A program made the translations under genes and the position numbers. Shown one piece after another: positions 26,093 to 37,855 of a stretch of 64,000 nt of DNA. Source of the stretch: Heliocybe sulcata. Lineage: Eukaryota; Basidiomycota; Agaricomycetes; Gloeophyllales; Gloeophyllaceae. The notes under the pieces were generated by a model. It did not search any database and had not been told where the DNA came from. It saw only the letters and a program-made list of their open reading frames with translations. Each line of letters opens with the position of its first letter. Position 1 is the stretch's first letter. Location of the stretch: NCBI GenBank assembly GCA_004369045.1, contig ML213527.1, positions 79,931 to 143,930 of the forward strand, in the 5' to 3' direction.

Positions 26093-28571
26093 TTAGAAAC
26101 ACCATAACTCAGAGATAACATCCCCTTCCCGTCTGTCATTCGCATCCATACCCGCAACCGGGAACGCCACCATCCCAAGCTCATCCTCCTCCACCACAGG
26201 TTCCTTCCTCACCTGTCCTTTCGTTTCGTTCTCAAACAGCTATCAGCACGTCAATCAGCCTCGCCCACATCTGCAGACCGCGTCGTACACGCACCGTCGC
26301 ATACGTATGGTCCAAAAAATCCTCTAGACCATAACTCGGCTTCGTAAACGCCTCCTCAAAAATTCTCACCAAGGTCGACACGGCCGGGTGGTAGTGATTC
26401 CGATGCGTGTAAAGCTCCCAAAGCGACGACGACAGCGCGTTCGTCAGCGTTGGGTTCGGCTCGTTGACGTCGAACGGATCTGCGCAAAGAAACACGTCAC
26501 TCAGATCGTGAGGTACAGGGCAAAGGAAACGGAGGCACCCACCCATGTCTTCGTCGGCATCCGCAATGCGGTGTATCATCCCCATGAGCGTCGGATGCCG
26601 CTTGAGTATGTTGTACGTGAAGGGCACGAGGGTGATGATTGCGGCCGGCGGCGCGTTGAGCGAGAGCCGGGCGAGCTTTTTGACGAAGGATGCGAGGATG
26701 GTGGCGGGGAGGTGTCTGTATGCAGGGGTTCATCATAGGAACAGAAACAAAAACGAGGCTGAAGAGGAGAGGAACTGGAACGCACGTAGAGCTAAGGAAC
26801 AACTCCGCCATCCTGAAAAACCTCGCACGATGCTTGAGGTGGAGGATGTCGCGGTCGAGGAAGGCGTACAGGCGCGTGTAGAAAGCAGGGTAGTCGCTGT
26901 GTTCTTGTCAGAATCATGCCTGCCAGATAGAAAAACACACGAAGAACGCTTACAGATTATACTCCCGCATCAACACAAACAGCGTATTCAGCCCTAACAG
27001 ACCCACAGCACCGCCTGCACGACGATCCTCCCGATGAATATCTAATATCTGAGGAGTCGTCGACACCCACCGTAATCCACACACGACGCCACCCAGTCCA
27101 TGACCAACACCGGCCTTGTCAGATGCGGCAAAACGCCCTGATGCATCACGTTCAGAATCCGCACGCTCACCCGCCTCCTGCTATCCGCATCCAACGCAGA
27201 GAGCTGCTGCAGAACGAAAAGCCACGCGCGGGTGAAGACCGCACGGTGCGCCGGGAGAGAGTGCAGTGATTGATGAATGGTTAGAGTGTGCAGGCGAGCT
27301 GCGGGTCCTGTTTTCTTTGACTTCGTTTTGGTCGTGGGGTCATTTGCTTCGCGCTCTTCGTCGAAGAACTTACGCCAGTCGTCCTCGGCGTCGTCTGGCA
27401 CACCGCTCGAGGGGTCCTCGTCGTCTTCGGTTGCGCCTTTGCCGGGCTTTGGAGGTTTCGAGCCGAGCTCCTCAACCCACCACGCGTTGAGCTCGGAGGC
27501 GTCCGTCGGAAACGTCGTTAGGCGCTCGAGAAGAGAGACCAAGCTCTCCACCGCGACTGGTTTTTCGTTTTGATTTAGCGACATCATCAAGTTCCTAAAG
27601 GTACGTTAACGAGAGCTTGACGGAGTGGGAAGACGGGCGTACGATGTTTCCCTCAAAAAGAACCACCTAATATCATCGTACACGCTTAACCACGTATCAA
27701 GGAACTGGTCGCGCACATCCGCATCAAGCTGTCTGCCCCCTTCTCCCTCTGCTTTGTTCCGCAGGCGCGGAGAGACTGGGCAAAGCAGGAGGCCGCGTAC
27801 TATGCGCTTAAAGTACGCATTGTGGAATTGAGGTTGCGCCTTGGCGTTATTGGCTTTTTCGGAGAGGGTGGATGCGCTCGAGAGGTGTTTCAGGAGGGAA
27901 AAAAGGATCTGAAGGGCGGATGTCTAGAGTGATTTCGGGTTAGCGATTTTTTTGCGTACAGCGCCATCATAAAGACAAGAGACGGCATTTCGTTCTTTTC
28001 AAACGTTTTGCTAGCATGCTTGAAGTGATGGCTAACGGGATGTCCTCTCCAGAACTCAGGGGGAAGATGAGATACGTCCGCGTGCTTCAGAGGTGCAGCC
28101 TAGCTCCTTCACATGTTAAAGACCTCAAGCATCCAGCAAGCTCCTCCACAAAAATCCCATGGGCCACCTAAAATCCTCCTCTCCGCCGTTTTCCATTAAC
28201 AATTCCACACTCACCCTCAACGCCTTCTCGTCATCCGTCATCAGTCCCACCAAATACTCCCCATACCCACTCAGCCGCTCCCAAATCCACCCTCTCACCA
28301 CCCTCCCCTCCTCGCCCTTCGTATTCAACATCCCTTTATCCACAATCATTACAAACACCCTGTACAGCGAATAGATTCCTTTGGAGACAACCAGGGCATC
28401 ACGCGAGCGCTGAGTGACTGTGACCAGGTCGTCTAGTGTGTTGAGGGAGCCGCTGGAGGAGATGGCGGTGGTCAGATTGCTTTCAAGCTCGGCAATTTGT
28501 TTGAGGGAGGGGGAGGGTTTTGTTGGGGGTGGTGAGAGCTTGCGGCGTTTGGCTGGAGGTAGAGAATGCAT
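26093..28571 (-). CDS. NOC4: Nucleolar complex protein 4 (Noc4/Utp19)
   Basis: Noc4 pairs with Nop14 and acts in 40S ribosomal subunit assembly and export in the nucleolus. The N-terminal exon starts MHSLPPAKRRKLSPPPTK, with a basic nuclear-localisation-like motif. The next upstream in-frame candidate is only TTG, so ATG at 28571 is chosen. Middle exons contain QGVLPHLTRPVLVMDWVAS. The CBF/Noc domain near the C-terminus includes KRHPTLMGMIHR, DPFDVNEPNPTLTNALSSSL, WELYTHRNHYHPAVSTL and FTKPSYGLEDFLDHTYAT. A 54-nt intron near 26245-26300 then leads to the last exon, LFENETKGQVRKEPVVEEDE, ending ISELWCF with stop at 26093. An acidic insert (EDDEDPSSGVPDDAEDD) sits mid-protein. Tandem with the eIF2-alpha gene on the same strand. 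Confidence 0.9.
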
Positions 28572-28854
28572 TAAGAGCAAACATGAATGTCGAGTACAGA
28601 AAGTACGCAGTACTCAAGCGGCAGGAGGCAAATAACGAGCTATATTTAGCGCGACGCGATCGAAGATATACCCAAATGTTTTCGGGCAATTGACTTTCCA
28701 TATCAGGCTATGTCCGAGAACCTACTTATCGCCAAAGTCAGAACTAACTTCACAGGTGCGTTGCATATGAATCAATGCAATTTCATAGCATATCGATGCA
28801 GCTTGAATTTCTATACCTCCACGGTACACCCTCTGTTGCATACCAAGGGGACGT

Positions 28855-30213
28855 CTAGACGATGGCCTCCTCCTCGTCCTCATCACCCGACACTTCCGCG
28901 TTCTCGCGCCCAGCCTTGGCCATGAGCTGCGCAAGGTCGTGCTCTTCTGTCTCCGAGACGGCCTTGGGCTGATAGAAAGAGTGATCATGAATGGTGGTAT
29001 TCCTCACAAGAAAAGGATATCCACTCACCTTCATCTTGACAACCAACGCACCACCCTGCTCTTCAATCGAACCCTGTATCGAGTCGATTGCTCGGTCAAG
29101 CCGGTCCACCGCCGCAAACTACATAACGCAAAAATCATTCAAAGCTGATCCTCATATACTAAATTGACACTCACCTTATCAGTCGCGTTCGTACTGAGGA
29201 CGTACAACGGGGGAGCCACCAGCTTCGCCTTAATCGGCACCGCCTCACTGCTCATCTTCTCCCCCGCCTTCAGCGCCTTCTTAATCGCATCGATCCCCGC
29301 AGGCGTATAGCACGTCAGCTCGATATCAGCTCGCAGCTTGATAGGCTGGGGAGTCAGTCTCCTCGCGATTGTGGCGGTCAGAATTTGCATCACATTATCC
29401 GGGACGGGTGCGGGGAGGGAGGAAAACACCGTGTCCCGCTCCCTGTAACACATAGTATCAGCTGGGACAGGGGGAGGATAGAAGGAAATGGCATACGTCA
29501 GAGATAGCTTGAACGCATCATATGTATGCCCATACACCTTCCCCAGCGGCCACGCAATCGTGTCATACAGCTGCTCCAGCCTCTCCTCCTCTCCCGCCGT
29601 CGGCTCCTCGCCTCCTACGGCGATCTCCTCGGCCCCTTCCTTCTTCGCCTGTCGCCTGGCCTTCTTGCTTTCTTGCAACTTCTCCGCGCCTTCTGCTTGT
29701 TCGGCTGAAGGGGGAGCAGCGGGGTCGGCGGAAAGAGAGGGGAGCTTAGATGCAACGTGACGCAGAATGGAGGCAACGGTTTTGGATTTCATGTACCGCT
29801 CTTCGCATTTTACGATATCCTCTGGGGAGACGCGGCGTTTTGACAGGTCGATGTAACCTTGGTCAACCCATCATCAGATTTCGTCTGCGTATTGCATCGA
29901 TGAAAGTGAAACACACCCTTTTCCTTATCCACCCTAAGCACGACCACAACCTCATTCCTGCCCACCCGAATCAACTTCTGGATAGACCGAATACGTCTTC
30001 TTGACAACTCCGACAGCAGAATCATTCCCTCGATGTTATCATACTCAAGCTAGACGGCATCCACGCACAGTCAATCAGCTCAAAGCTCGGAGAGCGAGAG
30101 AGATGGAGAGAAGTACAGACAAGCTTCACGTACGCGCCCATCTCAGCTATTTGCCGGACCTGGACCATCACCAGCTCGTCGACCTCTGGGTAACGCTGCT
30201 CGTAGTACCGCAT
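28855..30213 (-). CDS. SUI2: Translation initiation factor eIF2 alpha subunit
   Basis: Alpha subunit of eIF2, which delivers initiator Met-tRNA to the 40S subunit and is the target of Gcn2-type kinases. Exon 1 gives [20 protein letters not shown] then [11 protein letters not shown], the start of the S1 domain. Exon 2 gives [19 protein letters not shown], which contains the regulatory Ser51 (first Ser before RRRIRS). The helical domain has [10 protein letters not shown] and [13 protein letters not shown]. The C-terminal exon ends with the acidic tail [11 protein letters not shown]. Between [10 protein letters not shown] and [10 protein letters not shown] there is an Ala/Glu/Lys-rich insertion of about 50 residues that is missing from yeast and animal proteins. 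Five or more exons. Ser51 and its context are intact, so stress control should work. Confidence 0.93.
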
Positions 30214-30773
30214 TTTGTTTGTCCAATGTCCGAGATTAGTGGTTTGGTACGTCAGTCAATGAAAGTAGTGGACAGGAGAGAATGAGAGCGAGAGTGACTC
30301 GCGATCATTCGCACGCGTTATCGAAACGTGCCTCGGATTGGAAGGGCATATGCCTGATACGGATATGTCAGGAAACTTGTCCGCCCTTTGTCTTGCTTTC
30401 TCTCCGTGGAAAACTCAATTCATGGGGACTGTTCAACTCGTCCTCGGGACAAATTAACACGGGTACTTATTGAAAAAGTACATAGTCTCAAACGGAGGCA
30501 GTCACTGCTGCGTCGCACTGCAGGATATACTTCAAGTTCAAAGGGTCGGACAGGCGACGAAGGAAAAACCCCAACTAGTAAAAGAGTCGCTGGCCAAGCA
30601 GACCTAGCTGCCACCCATGATCAAACCGGGCTAGGAGCCTCAAGCTCCATCTTCCCATCTCCTAGCACACCCTCAGTCAATCTAGTGAGCAAAACAAGAA
30701 TCAACATTGCCCTGCGATATACATCACGTACGTACGCCTCTCCGCCTGCTGCATCCCCTTCCCCGACGCACAC
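30214..30773. other. Intergenic region between mL41 and eIF2-alpha genes
   Basis: About 560 bp. It contains the promoter of the minus-strand eIF2-alpha gene. No further gene is supported; overlapping short frames lack homology signs. Confidence 0.45.
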
Positions 30774-31315
30774 TTATCCCTTCACATCAAGCGGCGCTGG
30801 GTTTCCAGTGTTCTTCAATATCTCCAAGTACCGTTTGCCATCAAAGCCTGCCTTGTCAAACTTGCCGTATATCTCGCGGCGCTGCTCCCGGGAGAGCCGT
30901 GAGGTCGCGTCAACGTAGGGTTTTAACTATAATCAATCATATCGGTGTCATTTCCGTAGCCAGCAATAAGGACAAGCGAAGACCGAGGAAGACTCAAATA
31001 ACGAGCGAAGTCGTACCTTGGTGTTATTCAACTCCTCAATCGGCGGCGCCACGAACACCCTAACCTGCTCATCGACCAAGCGGTACTTCGCCTTCCCCCT
31101 GATCACAAACTTTCCCGGTGCACCTGTCCGGTGTCCACCGGGTAAGAACGCCTGTCTTGTCCCTTTCCATCAGCACTACGTCAGTGCTCTCATATTCATA
31201 CTAGAGTGAGGCCTGGAGCAGGGCAGTACGCACCCTTGTAGAAGTCCTTGTTACCGCGCTTTGGCGTGAGTGGGCGACGAGATGCTTTCGACAGACGGGC
31301 GAGGGTCGGGAACAT
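30774..31315 (-). CDS. MRPL27: Mitochondrial large-subunit ribosomal protein mL41 (Mrpl27)
   Basis: Structural protein of the mitochondrial 54S/39S subunit. Three exons are reconstructed with good GT-AG sites. The first is MFPTLARLSKASRRPLTPKR, then GNKDFYKG. The second is TRQAFLPGGHRTGAPGKFVI, then RGKAKYRLVDEQVRVFVAPP and IEELNNTK. The third starts LKPYVDATSRLSREQRREIY and ends GNPAPLDVKG. The KRGNKDFYKGTR, GKFVI and FxxPxxxxxxLKPYV features are the mL41 signature. The Arg/Ser/Lys-rich N-terminus fits a mitochondrial targeting sequence. Total about 140 residues, usual for the family. Divergent from TSR3 across 168 bp. Confidence 0.85.
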
Positions 31316-31483
31316 CACGGTCCTTTACAACTCTCCGTATCTCGATCTCGAGACGCGAAATGTAGTGTGCATTCTCACGCCTCTTCCTTTGTGGCCCGAA
31401 TACTGTGGCGCGTGCTCGTTCTTCGCTCGGAACACCGAGTCTTGTGACCTCTTCCCCTTGACTCTCGACTTACAGCTGGAAGG
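31316..31483. promoter_or_regulatory. Bidirectional promoter between mL41 and TSR3
   Basis: 168 bp between divergent start codons. A pyrimidine-rich CCTCTTCCCCTTGACTCTC precedes TSR3. Both genes serve ribosomes (mitochondrial and cytosolic). Confidence 0.55.
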
Positions 31484-32846
31484 ATGGGTAGGAAGAACCG
31501 GTCTCCTGAGGCTACCTACCATGGCTCGGCGAGACAGCGCGGCTCCACGAAGCAAAGGAGGATGAGCCTGAATAAGCCGAGGAGAGGACGGGACGCGCCG
31601 CGGGACGTGGAGGAGGTGAGGGTAGAGAGCGCTGTAGATGACGACGACGACGAAGACGAAGACGAGGCGAATGGGGATGAGGGGAGCGAGGAAGGTGCGC
31701 TCTATACCACCTTCCGCGTACTCTGACAGTTGCTGAGTCGGAGGGGATAACAGGGGATGCGGCAGTTACGATCGACGTGCCCGTGGCAATGTGGGTCAGT
31801 CTTGTCGGCTTTTCGAGTTGAGTGAATGATGTGATGGAGGCACTTTGCAGGACTTTGATCACTGCGATCCGAAGCGCTGCTCTGGCAAGAAGCTCGCGCG
31901 GATGGGTCTCATCAAGGATTTGAAAGTCGGGCAGCGGTTTCGCGGGGTTGTTGTCTCGTGAGTCTTTTCATTCCTCCCGGCGACTCCTGTTATGCCGAGC
32001 ATACCTTTTGCTTCATTCACGACGTGTCTACTGTCCAGATGCCATGCTCCTACAGCAGTGCATTTCTATGTGGCGCGATGCTGATTAGTCTTACCCAGTC
32101 CGAAAGGAACTGTCCCAATTTCTCCCGCCGACCGCGATATCATCCTTGCCAACGGTGTCGCTGTTGTCGAATGCTCGTGGGCACGCTTGGACGACGTCCC
32201 TTTCAGTAAAATCTCCTCACCAAACGAGCGTCTCTGTAAGCACTGGTCGTCCGCCTCTATTATAAACCATTGATCAAAATTACTTGCTTTCTCGAATTAT
32301 TGCAACCATGTGGTTGGCGGTGGTAGTACCATATCTCGTCGCTACGAACCAGACGAACTACGGCAAACCCTGGAGATTGAACTGTGTCGAAGCCCTCGCT
32401 GCTGCGTTCTATATCACAGGCTTTCCCGAGTATGCGGAGCGCTTGCTGGGTGTGTTTGGGTGGGGAGATTCCTTTTGGACCGTCAATAGGTGCGCTGGTT
32501 TTTTCTCCCTTTCCCCTTTCTTCTTTTCTGTGCGACAAGACGGGCTGATGAGGTGGTAGGGAGCTCCTCGAGAAGTATCAAAAATGTAAAGATTCAGCAG
32601 AGGTCGTGACCGCGCAGGAAGAGATTCTGAAGGAGTTGGAGGAGAAGTATGAGGAGGCGCGGAGGGAGAAAGGTCGGTGGACAGTCTGTAACCGCGTGTC
32701 GGTCGTGCTCACTCACTGATACAGAGGAGAATGCGGAGTATGGGTCGGATTGGCTGATGGCGAATCCGAATCGTCCAGTGGAGGAAGAAGAAGACGATGA
32801 GGAGGAGGAGGAGGAAACGGGAGGAAAAGGGGAGTCTGAGAAATAG
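31484..32846 (+). CDS. TSR3: 18S rRNA aminocarboxypropyltransferase Tsr3
   Basis: Transfers the acp group from SAM to a hypermodified pseudouridine of 18S rRNA late in 40S maturation. The basic and acidic N-terminus (MGRKNRSPEATYHGSARQRG, then a D/E run) is followed by the RLI-like/Tsr3 domain. Motifs are WDFDHCDPKRCSGKKLARMG, VVVSPKGTVPISPADRDI, VAVVECSWARLDDVPF, RLLPYLVATNQTNYGKPWRL and NCVEALAAAFYITGF. The C-terminal half has FWTVNRELLEKYQ, then YGSDWLMANPNRPVEEEEDD and a Glu-rich tail ending GESEK. Several short introns. The core is complete and normal in length; the tail is variable in the family. Confidence 0.92.
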
Positions 32847-33794
32847 GATGTGGATCATAACTTGGTTCGATGTGAGGCGAGTGTGATCGGTAATTGCAGA
32901 GAAGTGTACAACAACTTGTATCATTAGCTTCTAAATTCTTCCTGACAACAATATTGGTAGGCTCGCTGCAAATGCCCCCTCATTGACCACTAGACAGGTG
33001 AGCGATTGTGTTTGTAGGGGGAACATCGGCTCTACTATTACGCTTGACTCGCCACATCCTGGCTCATGTCTCCAGTGAGTCCCTCCGTCATTGCGGCGCG
33101 TCATGCGTGGCTAAATAGAGATCCTGCAACTCGGCTCGGGTCGTGTTGAACATGCGGAATCCCACAGCCTTCAAGTATGCACACGTGTCATATATTTTTG
33201 GGATGGAACAGCAAGGGAAGCTTTGGGACAGGTGGGGGCCATCGGAAGAGAGGAAGCTAATGACAAGGTTTCGGGTGTTCAGAAGGTCTTGCGTCCATGT
33301 GCGAGGAGGAGCAGCGCGGCAACGGTCGGAATGACAGGGTCCTCGGCGACTGCGTTCTGGTGGGGAGCTGGTTTAGATTGTCCTGGTTGTATACACGAAA
33401 TCTTCAGCTGAGGTGCCACCCAACCACTTGTCTGCGGCCCGATGATATATAGCTGCCCTCGTCGCGAGCTCTTGGTTGAGGAGAGGAATCCTCGACTGCC
33501 ATTCTCCTACATTCCATTCCACATGAATTCTAAGAAAGCTATTTTCCCACTAACCTAGCATACCAGGATTCAACTGCATCCGCCGGATGTGCTTCGCCGC
33601 TGCACTGGGTCAGGGACGCCTTAATTGGCTGGACCGCGTTAATGGATAGACGCCGACGCTCCGGCGTTCATATTGAACGCCAATCATTGGAGAGCCGATG
33701 GTTAAGTTACCGGTGCACTCACGTGGCTTCAAGAAGAACGGGGCGGTCGCATCGTTGTCCTTGTTGACTCTCAGCGCTTGCTCTCTCCGCTCCC
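32847..33794. other. Intergenic region upstream of TUP1
   Basis: About 950 bp with no supported gene. It contains short inverted motifs (GAGGAGAGGAATCCTC near 33479-33494; GGCGTT/AACGCC near 33662-33681). Most of it probably serves as TUP1 5' regulatory sequence. Confidence 0.45.
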
Positions 33795-36140
33795 ATGTCC
33801 TCCTCAATATACAATGTACGATATATTTTCTATCCATTATTGTGCAAAGTACTGACTGTCTGCAGCATCGGAGTCTGCAGCCCACCGGTCCTCCTAATCA
33901 GAACCCAGTCCAGCGCCTCAATGAATCTTTCGAGACCATTCGCCAGGAATTCGAGGGCATCACCCAGGAGAATGCCCTCCTGCGCTCTCAAAGGGACGAG
34001 TTTGAAACCAAGGGTAAGTCCCACATACTCTCACTGAATCGGTACTAACATCCCGCAGTGACGGGCCAAGTAAACGAGCTCAACATTATCCGCCAGTCCC
34101 TCTACGACCTCGAGAGCCAGCATGCCAAGATTCGTTCCCAGTACGAGGACGAGATCGCCCGCCTCAAGCAGGACATTGACCGCTTCCGACAGACGGCTGC
34201 GCTGAGTGCCGCTCCCGGCCCAGGCGCCCCCGGGGTCGAGCGTTCGACGCCCTTAATGCTGAGCAACCCGGGCCCGCCGGGCGCCTCATCGTTCGATGCG
34301 GGTTTTCACGGGGCTCGAGAGCGCGAGAGGGAGAGGGAACGAATGGTCGAGCGGGATAGAGACCGCGACCGTGCCAGTGAACGCGACCGCGAGAGGGAAA
34401 GGGAGCGTGGTGAGAGGGAGAGGGACCGAGACAGGGACCGAGAAAGGGAAAGGCCAGTGGACACCAGGGATACCAAACGCCCGAAAACAGAACGCGAGAG
34501 GATGATCAAGACCGATCGCCCTGAGATGGGGGGGTTCAGTCCGAACCTGGCTCACCCGCTACCTCACGCGCCCTCGTCCAGCAAGCTCCCTCCAGCAAAC
34601 CAGCCGCAGCCCTACCCTCCGACAGCTTCCGAGCCTACTCCTACTGGCTCAGTCGGGCCAGGCGGAAGCAATGGATTTCCCAGCGCTGGGCCGAACGGAG
34701 GTGGACCTTTGACTGTCGCTGTTGCTGGTCAGGACGATATTGACCCGCATAACGTGCCGCCTGAGCTGAAGAAGGAGGGGAGTGATTGGTTTGCGGTGTT
34801 CAATCCAAAGGTCAAGAGGTCCTTGGATGTGAATTTGGTGCATACTTTATTACATGAGAGGTGAGGGGAACACGCGACTTCCTCATTATCCTCTCTCACA
34901 CGCCCTTCTAGTGTCGTATGTTGCGTACGATTCTCGGCGGACGGCAAGTACCTTGCTACCGGGTGCAATCATACCGCCCAGATCTACGATGCGAAGACGG
35001 GCACGAAAACCTGGTGCGTACACCGCTCTGGATCCATTCCCAGTATTTACATATCCATCAGTGTTTTAATTGACGAAAACGCGGACAAGGCAAGAGACCT
35101 GTACATTAGAAGTGTCTGCTTCAGTCCAGATGGCAAGTTCCTCGCTACAGGTGCCGAGGATAAACAGATCCGCGTAAGCCACCCTTGCCGCCTCCCGCTT
35201 CCCCTCTAACCCCACCTACCTACTCCTAGATCTGGGACATCCAGAAGCGCAAGATCCGCAACGTCTTCGAAGGACATCAACAAGAAATCTACTCGCTCGC
35301 CTTCTCGCACGACGGGCGGCTTATCGTCTCCGGATCGGGTGATCGCACCGCGCGCATCTGGGACATGTCCGACGGCTCCTCCAAGATCCTCCATATCGGC
35401 GAGTCCGAAGACGGTGGGCCCCCACCGCCCACGCCGCCGCCCGCGGACGCCAAGGCCGATGCTGGCGTGACGTCTGTCGCAATCTCACCTTCGGGGCATC
35501 TTGTGGCTGCGGGGAGTTTGGACGCGATTGTGAGGATATGGGATGTGCAAACGGGGACGCTGCTGGAGAAGTTGAGGGGGCACCAGGATAGCGTGTATAG
35601 TGTGGCGTTTACGCCGGACGGGAAGGGGCTGGTTAGTGGGAGCTTGGACAAGACGTTGAGGTACTGGGATGTCCGGGGCGTTGGGGACAGGAGGGGTCCG
35701 GGGAAGAAGGACGAGAAGGGGATGTGTACGATGAATTTCACAGGCCATAAGGTTGGCCATTAAACCCTGGTCGGGAGACGAGATACTGATGGCTAAACTG
35801 CTGCCAGGACTATGTGCTCAGTGTGGCGGTGTCGCATGATGCGAATTGGGTGGTTAGCGGGAGCAAGGACAGAGGTGTGCAGTTCTGGGATAGCAAGGCA
35901 CAGTGGCAATGCATGTTGCAGGGGCACAAGAACTCTGGTGCGTTGTCTCCACCTCTCACGCTATAGACGTGGCTGACGCGGCGCACGGCTAGTCATCTCT
36001 ATCGACCTCAGTCCGGTAGGGTCATTATTAGCGACGGGCAGCGGTGATTGGCAAGCGCGGATATGTGCGTCTTTGTCATATGCGTTTTTGCCCAATAGCT
36101 AATTTCTACTATAGGGAGCTACACGAGTCTGAACGGTTAA
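33795..36140 (+). CDS. TUP1: Transcriptional corepressor Tup1
   Basis: WD40 corepressor acting with Cyc8/Ssn6. The first exon is only seven codons (MSSSIYN). The Tup1 N-terminal tetramerisation helix follows ([12 protein letters not shown], then [20 protein letters not shown] and the coiled coil to [11 protein letters not shown]). A linker is dominated by Arg-Glu/Arg-Asp dipeptides (about 34310-34500), then Pro/Gly/Ser-rich sequence. The junction motif [11 protein letters not shown] precedes seven WD40 repeats, including [80 protein letters not shown] and [18 protein letters not shown]. It ends ARIWSYTSLNG at 36140. The repeats and N-terminal domain are intact. Confidence 0.93.
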
Positions 36141-36458
36141 CGACTGCTACGTTCACGTCCTCCTCACGTCTCATGTCCCTCATGCAAAGTACCATAAGTT
36201 AACTGGGCGATACCTTTCTTGCTCTCATATATACAGTGTTGCATCTAGCTTCAGCTTCCTTTCTCGTGTTACCTTCCTGTCAGTCAAAATGCTTGCTCCT
36301 TGCTTGCTGTGCCGTAATGATATTGTTGTCGAGCGTAAGCCGAGTAGGCTGTGATGTATGCGATTTGTTGTATGTATATGCGGTACTACTACCCAGGCTG
36401 AAACTAAGTAATTGTAATGACCCGTGCCGCACGCCACATTCTCGCTAACTCCCCCAAG

Positions 36459-36487
36459 AGGACCCGCACTCTGCACAATCACGTGAC
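36459..36487 (+). repeat. Left terminal inverted repeat of MITE-like element
   Basis: 29 bp matching 36951-36979 in reverse complement, with two differences. Contains a CACGTG palindrome. Confidence 0.75.
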
Positions 36488-36809
36488 TTCTCACGTCCCA
36501 CGCTCGCAAGCCAGTACCAGTACAAGGATGCTGCATTCATTAAGGCATCATGCGCCATGCATAGCGTGTTCTTTTTACTAGATAGAGTATCTTGTAAAAA
36601 GTGTTTTGAAGTCTTTATCAATATACAAGCCTGACCCTAAGCAACCGGGGTGTTCCCCCCCGGACCCCCCCTTGAACTTATCCCAAGACCCTCATCCTAA
36701 CCTAACCTAACCCGAACATTCTAACCCAAACATTCTAACCCAAACAACCTAACCGTCTGCCATGTAGCGCACTGTGTCGTCGGACGCAAAGAAGAAAAAT
36801 AGTACGTGA

Positions 36810-36890
36810 CCCCGGCAAGAATCGAACCGCGACCAGCCGCATGAAGCGCCCGGAATCGCCATGAAGCTAACCGCTTCGCTATAGGTGAAG
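36810..36890 (-). other. tRNA-like sequence (pseudo-tRNA or SINE head)
   Basis: On the minus strand, TAGCGAAGCGG (36871-36881) fits Pol III box A and GGTTCGATTC (36819-36828) fits box B, about 43 bp apart. The acceptor and T stems do not pair well, so this is not called a functional tRNA. It lies inside the MITE-like element. Confidence 0.45.
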
Positions 36891-36950
36891 CTTCTTGGGG
36901 CTCCCTTGCAGTGATATATTATTAAGATATTGTCAAACCGTAGCCGTCGT

Positions 36951-36979
36951 ATCACGTGATTGTGCAAAGTGCGGGTCCT
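36951..36979 (-). repeat. Right terminal inverted repeat of MITE-like element
   Basis: Inverted partner of 36459-36487. Confidence 0.75.
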
Positions 36980-37847
36980 ATTGCTGGAAACCATTAGAAT
37001 GCTCGCCTGGATATAATAGTCCTCTTAACCATTCCTCCTAACCATCATGCATCATTGAGATATAGGGCGGACTGTCCATGTCGGTATCAGCGGGCGCTTC
37101 CAGCACCGGCTACGATCTGCTCGGACTCGGACGTATTGCTCGCAGATCTTCCTCGGGTTACACGGACGTTTCTCAATACTGCAGTTGGCGCTTGTTGCCT
37201 CAGCCTGGTGCAAGCTGGACACCGCCGACCATCTTCGAGGCTTAGTGCGACTGGGGATACTGTCACGGCCGAGCAGACCATTTTCCTCCAAGGGTGAAGT
37301 GATGCTATTGCTTACCAGAGCTAACGCAGATCCTGGATAACGTTGCTGAGGCCGTCTGCGGTGTTATTGCAACAGCCTCCTTCCGTTATCATGCAAGAGG
37401 AAAACCTCGAGCTGAAGTACTTCAAAAGTCCTCGTACTAGCAACCGCGACTACATGCTGCATTCCTATTATCATCGCTCGGATCCACTCTCGCAGTAACC
37501 ACGGCTGGCAGCGCTCCTCACGGATTTGCGGCGCAATACCCGGGACATCGGCCTTTGCATTCCCTCTGTACATGGAGGATTAACCTTGGAGACCGCTCTC
37601 AAACCCAATCCTTTCGCGCCAGCGCTGCTTGCCTTCCTCCGCTTGTCTATTCACAGACCAAAACTTCTGTGCCATTCGCCCATGCTCCAATGGTATTCGG
37701 AATACTCTGCCTCCTAAACTTAATGGAGGTTCTCTAGCTGTTTCGAATCCTCATTCTGGTGGAGCGAAAGGCTCTGTCCATGGCCCACTTGTGACTGAGC
37801 GACCTCCTGGCTTAATATTCAGACTTTTCACAGCCCTTCAGAAAACC

Positions 37848-37855
37848 TATAAAAG
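37848..37855 (+). promoter_or_regulatory. TATA box of the small secreted protein gene
   Basis: TATAAAAG lies 77 bp upstream of the ATG at 37925, followed by a CA-rich leader (CAACAAACAACAAATCG). This spacing is normal for a fungal TATA promoter. Confidence 0.7.

Larger units (their letters stand above)
36459..36979. mobile_element. MITE-like element with 29-bp terminal inverted repeats
   Basis: The left end (36459-36487, AGGACCCGCACTCTGCACAA then TCACGTGAC) is the inverted complement of 36951-36979 with 27 of 29 positions matching. The 521-bp interval has no protein but holds a G-rich inverted repeat (36646-36671), short CCTAA tracts (36696-36744) and a tRNA-like sequence on the minus strand (36810-36890). 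No target-site duplication is obvious. A small non-autonomous DNA element or a SINE/MITE chimera is likely. Confidence 0.6.

Noticed and set aside
34300-34510. Minus-strand Leu/Ser/Arg-rich frame and repeat tract as a separate gene
   Set aside because: It is the antisense of the Arg-Glu/Arg-Asp linker of TUP1.
36810-36890. Functional tRNA gene on the minus strand
   Set aside because: Boxes A and B fit, but the acceptor and T stems do not pair, so only a tRNA-like sequence is claimed.
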